Shown here piece after piece: positions 58,027-64,000 of a DNA stretch of 64,000 nucleotides (position 1 is its first letter; every line of letters starts with the position of its first letter). The stretch spans positions 1,623,001-1,687,000 of the forward strand of contig NZ_CP045369.1 in assembly GCF_009363535.1 (NCBI RefSeq), written 5' to 3'. Made by a program: the position numbers and the translations under genes. The DNA comes from Microbulbifer sp. THAF38. Lineage in GTDB: Bacteria; Pseudomonadota; Gammaproteobacteria; Pseudomonadales; Cellvibrionaceae. The notes under the pieces are model-generated. The model ran no database searches. It was not told the DNA's origin and worked only from the letters and a program-made list of their open reading frames with translations.

Positions 58027-58977
58027 TTAAAAAGATTGGATAACCCGGATGCGGTCATTCATGGCTCTCACGGAGATCGGGATTTCTGGTGCGAAGACTT
58101 CCCACGCATGAATAACGCCAGGGCGCAGGTGAAACTCCGTGCTCACCCCGTCATTGGTGAGTAGCCGTGCATATTGGATATCTTCATTACGAAAGATATC
58201 CAGCTCGCCCACCTCAATATATGCTGGAGGCAATCCCTCAGCGTTTTTCAAGTGTGCCGGGGCAGCTACAGGGCTAACGTTGTTTGTGCCTGCGGCATCC
58301 CCGAGATAGGCACGCCAGGCGGTGAGGTTGTCATCATTGGTCCAGAGTACTAAAGGGGCCAGATTTGGATCCTCGATAATATTCCGATCATCAAGCATTG
58401 GGTAGATAAGGATTTGCCTTGCCAAAGAGGGGCCTTTCCGCTCTCTTGTCAGGATGGTTAGTGCGGCAGATAACCCCCCGCCAGCACTATCTCCCATAAC
58501 AGCTAGTCGACTGGGGTCTACATTTAGCTGCTTGGCATTCTTATGTAACCAACTCAATGCGGAGTAGCAATCTTCAATAGGGGTAGGGAAGGGGTGCTCC
58601 GGCGCTTTACGATAATCTACTGAGAGAAATGGAATCCCACTCTTAGAGACATAGTTTGCGACTGTTTGGTCGTATATCCCAACATCGTTAAAGATCAGGC
58701 CACCACCATGCAGGTAGAGAACTGCTGAGCCCGGTGTCGAACCCTCCTTACAATACCAGCGTAACAGCATACTGGACCCATCCGCTGCCTTTACCAGAAA
58801 ATCTTCAATTAAAACATCACTTGGCATAGGCTGCGTGCGAAGTACTTCTCTAAGAACCCTCTCTCCAATCTCACGCCTTGTTGCTACATCACCAACGGCG
58901 ATTGGTTCTATTGGCTCCAGTAGCGCGCTAAATCTATCAAGTGCCTGGGTAAAATCCCTGTCAACTGAAAAGGTCAT
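58027..58977 (-). CDS. alpha/beta-hydrolase of the hormone-sensitive-lipase family
   Basis: About 316 residues. The oxyanion motif LYLHGGGL, nucleophile GDSAGGG, the acid in VGELDIFRNED and the catalytic His in GVIHAWEVF define the HSL (family IV) esterases. No signal peptide. The frame extends to 59109; starts at 59055 (MDKAIGAQ) or 58977 (MTFSVDRD) are both possible. 58977 is chosen because it gives the family's usual length. It probably hydrolyses short-chain esters. Convergent with the cupin gene. Confidence 0.85.
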   Translation of the reverse strand: MTFSVDRDFTQALDRFSALLEPIEPIAVGDVATRREIGERVLREVLRTQPMPSDVLIEDFLVKAADGSSMLLRWYCKEGSTPGSAVLYLHGGGLIFNDVGIYDQTVANYVSKSGIPFLSVDYRKAPEHPFPTPIEDCYSALSWLHKNAKQLNVDPSRLAVMGDSAGGGLSAALTILTRERKGPSLARQILIYPMLDDRNIIEDPNLAPLVLWTNDDNLTAWRAYLGDAAGTNNVSPVAAPAHLKNAEGLPPAYIEVGELDIFRNEDIQYARLLTNDGVSTEFHLRPGVIHAWEVFAPEIPISVRAMNDRIRVIQSF

Positions 58978-59109
58978 TGTGTATCCGTACTTTTGATTTG
59001 GTGCAGACTTCAACTTCTTAGGAAGAAAAATCTGGGCGCCTATAGCTTTGTCCATTTTTCTACGAGTGTGTTGTAAATGGTGCCTGAATCCTCCTCGTGA
59101 CGTGGTCAA

Positions 59110-59513
59110 TTAGCCAGTTTATTCAGGAAAGAGAAGTAAAACTGAAACTTAATGGTCATTCCGGAATGATATCGTTTACTGGTGGTTCTCTTGTGCCAAA
59201 TACGAAATCTCATGAAAAAGCAACTTTGTAAGTTGGTTTCGAGTATTTTTTTACTCGTTATGCGAGTTTTGAAATATAAGAAGTGAATAGCTTAGGGAAA
59301 TTGAAGTTATCCATTGGTTTTCTCGCCCGGAAATATGCATGCATTGTGAAATAGTTAAGTAGCGTTAAGCGCGTATTGATGCCGCAGCGTTTTAGGGTAA
59401 TTTCTTTCCTGGAACGTTAGTACTTATTTTAATTTTTTAATTCATTGAATAAGTTCGAGGAAACGCTCTTAAGTTGGTGCGGCCACTATCAAGTAATCTT
59501 TCAGGAATAAATA
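59110..59513 (+). other. divergent intergenic stretch, esterase / PLC-like gene
   Basis: About 400 AT-rich bases with no gene. It must hold the promoters of the esterase (minus) and of the PLC-like gene (plus); I could not place them. Confidence 0.4.
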
Positions 59514-61685
59514 ATGCTAAAAATAAACTCCATTCCTCTGCTGGTACTGGGAATCTCAGTGTCGATGATGGCAGTTGGTGAAATAGATAGCGGTGATGCA
59601 AAGGTACAGCGACTGGATTTACAGGGGCAAATCGACACCCGGGCACCTTTATCTAAAACGCTTTGGGCCGGCGCACACAACGCCTATGCCTCTTACCAGT
59701 GGGACCAGGGAGTCTATACCGATGTTAACCAATGGTATGCTCCGGAAAAACTATTCCATCGTGGCATCCGCTTGGTGGAGTACGATACCTATCCTTCATC
59801 CACTTTTAGCTCTACTCCACATATGTGCCATATGGGGCTTGAAGAGGCCACCATGTGTATTTATATGGCTGGTACCGCAGCAACTCTGGGGGATGGCTTT
59901 GATGAAATCACCGATTTTCTTGAAGATAATCAGGATGAGGTGTTGTTCATAAAATTTGAAGCCTACGACTCCGACTATCATCAAAATTTCAGAAACAAAA
60001 TTGGTGAGAAGATAGAGAGCCGCTTAGGGGACTATGTTTTCAAACCAACGGACTGGGGGTATTCCGAAGGTGATTGCGCCTCATTACCGGTGCAAACGTT
60101 GACAAAGCAAGACGTGCTGGATGCAGGACGGAATATTATTCTTTTTACTCAGGTCCCCAGAGAGTACCCACACACCGGAGACGATAATCTTTGCGATTAT
60201 CACGATGAGTCACATACCAGCAAGTATTTAAGAAATGTCTGGATTGGTGTGGATGAGATGGATGCTTTTGGTAATCTGACTTCCAATGAACCCTTGGCAC
60301 AAAACTCCAGCCAATTGACAGCGGATTCTGATGGCAATAGCAGTGCGACTACCCACTATAAAAACGGGAATTTCAGTGTCGCACTGGATGCGACCACAGA
60401 ATACAGCAAAAACGATATTAAAATTTACGGTGATACCGTTCAAGAAAAAGCGCAAGCAGGTTATCAGTTAATTGAGTTGGCTTTAGTTGAAGCCAATGCA
60501 ACAACTATTGGTGCTTCCAAGGCTCCACAAATAGAAGACTATTTGTGGTCTTGGAGAGATGATTCACCGGGTACCGAACACAACTGTAGTTGGCTGACTA
60601 ATGATGGCGAGATCCGAGATTACAATTGCTCGTCAGAACGTGTATTTGCCTGTGTGGATGATGATCGCAACTGGCATATCAGTGAGTCCACTGGTGCCTG
60701 GCCTGATGGCTACAGTGTTTGTGCTGCTAAAGGTTATCGCTATGGAATGCCCTACAATGCCCTTGAGAAATCTGAACTTTATGCTGAAAGGAATGCTCAG
60801 GGGATAACCACTTCGGTTTGGGTGAATTACTACAAAGTATTTGATGGATTCTGGCTTGCGAGCCAGGAAGCTTACTCTGATTTTGGCTATCTGAAAAAAG
60901 ATGAGATTGGTGGAACTGGTGGGGATTCATTTGATTCTATCGACCTTGTTAAGCGTAAGCTACTCGGAAGTGGCACAATGAATCTTAAGTCAGTGCAGAT
61001 TCGTTCTGGAAGCCGTATTGATGGTTTAAAAGCCTGTTATGAATTCCGGCAAGCTGTCAGCCATGCAAATGCGAGTGAACATGAACTTTGCATTGAGTAT
61101 GGCGATGGAGATGGGGGCTCAATGGGCTCTGTTCTGAATTTTGATTCCGCCAGTGGGGAATACCTCGATGATGTCAAAATTTGCTGGGACGATGAAAAAT
61201 ACAGTTCCGGCAGTGTTTATTATTTGAAACTGACCTCCAACACAGGTGAGACAGTTTCTGGTGGCTCTCAACAGGGTTCCTGTGCGATCTACTCCTCTAC
61301 CTCAACCCAGCAGCTATTTGCTTTCCATGGTCGTCATGGGAATGAAATTAATGCTTTAGGGGTGCATAAACTTTCCAACTCATTAGTTAATGCCGGATAT
61401 TATGCGACCGACTGGCTCAACAATGATGATCCATCCTCGGGAGACATAGACTATGAAAGTTTTAATGAGCAGAAAGCGGCTGGTAACATTTCCAGTAATT
61501 GTGAAGTAGGGGATGTAGTTGGCATCGTCGGACGTTTAGCGGATTCCAAGTTGGACTATAGGCTAACTGGTGAAGATCTACTTGTCGGAGATATTGGTAC
61601 TAATTATCGTTTCTTCTGCGCTACAGAGGCGTGTAGTGATTACGAGGTGAAATACTTCTTCTCTACATCATCTTGTTTGCCTTAG
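59514..61685 (+). CDS. secreted PI-PLC X-domain-like phosphodiesterase with C-type-lectin-like domain
   Basis: A 723-residue exported protein. A hydrophobic N-terminus (about 1-22) is followed by a PI-PLC-like barrel at about 45-340. His55 (AGAHNAY) and His106 (CHMG) are the two histidines expected for acid-base catalysis; RLVEYDTY supplies acidic residues. About 345-400 resembles a C-type lectin end (W..D.SPGTEHNCSW, YNCSSERVFAC). The C-terminal part is a cysteine-containing beta region of unknown type. AGGA lies upstream of the ATG. It probably cleaves glycerophosphodiester or inositol-phosphate head groups outside the cell. The substrate is inferred only at family level. Confidence 0.82.
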   Translation: MLKINSIPLLVLGISVSMMAVGEIDSGDAKVQRLDLQGQIDTRAPLSKTLWAGAHNAYASYQWDQGVYTDVNQWYAPEKLFHRGIRLVEYDTYPSSTFSSTPHMCHMGLEEATMCIYMAGTAATLGDGFDEITDFLEDNQDEVLFIKFEAYDSDYHQNFRNKIGEKIESRLGDYVFKPTDWGYSEGDCASLPVQTLTKQDVLDAGRNIILFTQVPREYPHTGDDNLCDYHDESHTSKYLRNVWIGVDEMDAFGNLTSNEPLAQNSSQLTADSDGNSSATTHYKNGNFSVALDATTEYSKNDIKIYGDTVQEKAQAGYQLIELALVEANATTIGASKAPQIEDYLWSWRDDSPGTEHNCSWLTNDGEIRDYNCSSERVFACVDDDRNWHISESTGAWPDGYSVCAAKGYRYGMPYNALEKSELYAERNAQGITTSVWVNYYKVFDGFWLASQEAYSDFGYLKKDEIGGTGGDSFDSIDLVKRKLLGSGTMNLKSVQIRSGSRIDGLKACYEFRQAVSHANASEHELCIEYGDGDGGSMGSVLNFDSASGEYLDDVKICWDDEKYSSGSVYYLKLTSNTGETVSGGSQQGSCAIYSSTSTQQLFAFHGRHGNEINALGVHKLSNSLVNAGYYATDWLNNDDPSSGDIDYESFNEQKAAGNISSNCEVGDVVGIVGRLADSKLDYRLTGEDLLVGDIGTNYRFFCATEACSDYEVKYFFSTSSCLP

Positions 61686-61698
61686 ACCTCGGAATTTC

Positions 61699-61725
61699 GA
61701 GCGGATAGGAGGACCCTATCCGCTC
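61699..61725 (+). terminator. hairpin between convergent genes
   Basis: GAGCGGATAGG (61699-61709) pairs perfectly with CCTATCCGCTC (61715-61725). It lacks a T-run on the plus strand but lies just after the PLC-like gene and between convergent transcripts. Confidence 0.65.
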
Positions 61726-61747
61726 AAAATACAGTGTTATTTAGTGA

Positions 61748-62637
61748 TTAAGAAGCATTTGGTTGCATCGATTTTCCACTTCTTCTCTTATCCCACTTGA
61801 TTAGTCCAATCAGTAATCCTGAGATAATCAATAAAGCTGAACCTATTTTAATTGGCCCCAGAGGCTCTTGATAAAATAGCCAGCTCGCAAAAAGTCCAAA
61901 AACTGGTACCAGTAAGGTGAGGGGTGCAATGGTAGATAGCGGGTAAGTGACGACCAAGCGATTCCAGATCCAATATCCAAGTAATGTGGTAGGCCAAGCC
62001 TGGAATAGAATTGAAAAGATAGTTCGCTTATCTATTTCAATTAGGCTGTATAAAATCTCTTTACCTTCCAAAGCCAGCGCAAGAGCAATTAAAGGAAAAG
62101 GAGCGAATAGTAGGCTCCAAACGATAAAGGCAAAAACCTGCTTAGTGTTCGCAGCCTTCATTATCAATCCACTAACCCCCCAGCAGGTTGCTGCCATTAC
62201 CACCAGGTTCACACCGAAAAAGCTGACACTACCATCTTCAATAAGCAAGGCTAGTCACAGGCCTAAGAGCGCCAGGCTGGCCCCTAAGAACTTTGGAGTG
62301 CTTATGGTTTCTTTTAGAATCAGCCAACCGATCAATACACTGATTGCTGCATTGAGCTGAAGAAGCAATGAAGCCATCCCTGGAGAAAGCCCTGCTGTAA
62401 TTGAATAAGTGGCTAGTCCCCAGTACCCGTACCGAATACCAGGCTATAGCTAAGGATATATCGCCAGGCTACGGGAGGTCTGGGTATAAAGAAAATGGCC
62501 GGTATTGCCGCAAGAGCAAAGCGCAGGGCGGTGAGAAGCATTGGATTGAGATTGGTGGTGCCCATTTTGATAGCAATAAAGTTCATTTCCCAAATTACCG
62601 TCACAAAAATTCCCAATGCCAGGTCTTTATAGCGCAT
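61748..62637 (-). pseudogene. EamA/DMT-family transporter, frameshifted and with a nonsense codon
   Basis: The N-terminal half (from ATG 62637, MRYKDLALGIFVTVIWEMNF) and the C-terminal half (to 61748) together make a ten-helix drug/metabolite transporter of about 296 residues. Near 62424-62430 one base is missing: FGTG should continue as YWGLATYSITAG but the frame runs into TAG. A second lesion is an in-frame TGA at 62255-62257 within ALLG..LALLIEDG. Both lesions make it a pseudogene unless they are sequencing errors. It is divergent from a MocR-type regulator gene, a common pairing. Confidence 0.85.
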
Positions 62638-62791
62638 AACTTCAGTCCCATTGATATCGGGATAGTTTCTGTGCATTCTGGGATTAGGTACAGATACAGA
62701 TTTGAACCAAAAAAAGTATACAGTTTGTTGGTTTGCTTCCCCTTAAGGGCCTCTGCTCAGGGCGAGCTGAGGATGTCGGAGGGGAGTAGTC

Positions 62792-64000
62792 ATGCGGTAT
62801 AAGAGTCTGGCTGATCGTTTAATAGATGATGTGCGCATGGGAAGAGTGCAGGCGGGGCAAAAGCTTCCCTCATTACGGCAGCTTGCCCAGCAGAATGAGG
62901 TCAGCATGACTACCGCACTAAACTGTTATCGTTATCTTGAGGAGATAGGATGGGTACAAGCCCGGCCTCAGTCTGGTTTTTATGTGAGACAGCCTCTAAC
63001 CGTGGGGACACTTCCCGAGTTGCCTACTTTTGCTAGTCAGGCAACAGTGCCGAGTACAGGTGGGTCCTCCTATTCTGTGCTGCCTGGACCACTCGGAATA
63101 ACTCAGTTGGCTGCGGAATTGCAGCCTGTTTATGGTTTGGAGCGAAGTTTACGCCGTGCCACTCGAAGTCAGGGGGAGAGGGTATGCCTTTATCCTGATG
63201 TGCAAGGAGAATTACCGCTACGTCGTTCGCTTAGTGAGCACTTTGGGAGCTCAGGATTTCACTTTCAAGCCTCAGAGCTTGTGATAACCAATGGTTGTCT
63301 CGATGCAGTACGCACAGCGCTGGAGGTAACCACTAGACCCGGAGATACGGTGGCCATTAGTTCCCCTTGCTACAGCGGGCTCCTTCAACTCCTGGCAAGA
63401 ATGCGGAGGAATGTTGTGGAGATTCCTTCTACCGCTGAGGGATTGAATTTGCATCAGTTGGAGTAACAGATGCAAAAAAGGAGTATCAGTGCAGGGCTTT
63501 TTACCTGTAGCCATATGAACCCAACCGGCATCAGTCTTAATGTTGCACAGAAACAGCAGTTAGCCGAGTTGGCGAATAAATACCACATCCCAATTATTGA
63601 GGACGATATTTACCATGAGCTTGATCACCGAGGTACCCCTCCACTGCCAGCATGCCATTGGGATAAAGGGGGTTATTTACTATGGTGTGGCTCTATATCA
63701 AAAACGCTTAGTGCTGGTTATCGGCTGGGGTGGTGTTTCCCTGGTCGTTATCTAAGTGACTACAGGCATCAGCGTCAATGGGAAAGTTTAGGGGTAAATT
63801 CACCTCTTCAATTGGGTTTGGCCGATTTTGTTGCTAGTGGGCAATATGCCAAGCACCTGTCGGCATTGAGGCCCAGATTGGTAGAGCAAGTAGCTCAGTA
63901 TCGTAATTTTTTGACTGACCGACTCCCTTCCGGGGCTCGTATCAGTGCTCCTGCTGGTGGACTGGTTTTATGGCTACAGATTCCTGGGTTAAATGAACAG
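62792..64000 (+). pseudogene. MocR-family (GntR-aminotransferase) regulator interrupted by a stop codon; 3' end outside window
   Basis: The first 224 codons encode a GntR winged helix (about 1-75: MRYKSLADRLIDDVRMGRVQ) and the start of an aminotransferase class I fold. A TAA at 63464-63466 interrupts it. The same frame resumes at once and reads on to the window edge with typical PLP motifs (NPTGISL, IPIIEDDIYHEL, GSISKTLSAGYRLGW with the PLP lysine). Only one codon separates it from a normal MocR gene. GGAGGGGAG precedes the ATG. An internal ATG at 63470 could restart a PLP half alone, but regulation needs both domains. Confidence 0.85.

Overview
The window is a chromosomal segment of a gammaproteobacterium, most likely a marine polysaccharide degrader close to Microbulbifer or other Cellvibrionales. 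Gene order in the first 29 kb closely follows Pseudomonas (ubiG, mtaD, gyrA, serC, pheA, tyrA-aroA, cmk, rpsA, ihfB, then an O-antigen-type locus and uvrB; thrS, infC, rpmI, rplT, pheS, pheT, ihfA, merR, tRNA-Pro). The lytic chitin monooxygenase and several secreted lipoproteins further on fit a marine lifestyle. The genus is an inference; no search was run.

Positions 1 to about 29180 are GC-richer core genome. They hold ubiquinone and S-adenosyl metabolism (ubiG, mtaD), gyrase A, a serine/phenylalanine/tyrosine/shikimate block (serC, pheA, fused tyrA-aroA), cmk, rpsA, ihfB, lapA-lapB (LPS assembly control), pyrF, a helix-hairpin-helix secreted protein, and a two-gene lipid-linked sugar module (WecA/WbpL-like transferase and WbpM-like dehydratase). 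Two identical tRNA-Asn genes, uvrB, tRNA-Val and the thrS to ihfA translation operon follow. This block ends at tRNA-Pro(GGG).

From about 29180 to the end the DNA is clearly more AT-rich, intergenic gaps are long, remnants are common and most products are secreted, regulatory or unknown: an accessory region starting at a tRNA gene. Its first genes form a tight operon of a PP2C phosphatase and two Ser/Thr kinases. One kinase ends in an FHA-like segment and the other in what reads as a cold-shock (OB-fold) domain; this is the best candidate for an undescribed signalling system. Then come a CsrA paralogue preceded by structured non-coding sequence, small lipoproteins, a roughly 2,180-residue lipoprotein with calcium-binding repeats and a PQQ-type propeller, an FAD oxidoreductase whose degraded partial copy lies about 9 kb away, a LytS/LytTR two-component pair divergent from a dehalogenase-like lipoprotein, an APC permease, a modular AA10 LPMO, further small secreted proteins, a cupin, an HSL-type esterase and a PI-PLC-like secreted protein with a lectin-like domain. 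The window ends in a divergent EamA-transporter / MocR-regulator pair in which both genes are broken.

The core genes work as housekeeping operons. In the accessory part the clearest functional couplings are the phosphatase-kinase-kinase operon, the overlapping histidine kinase and response regulator, and the inactivated regulator-transporter pair.
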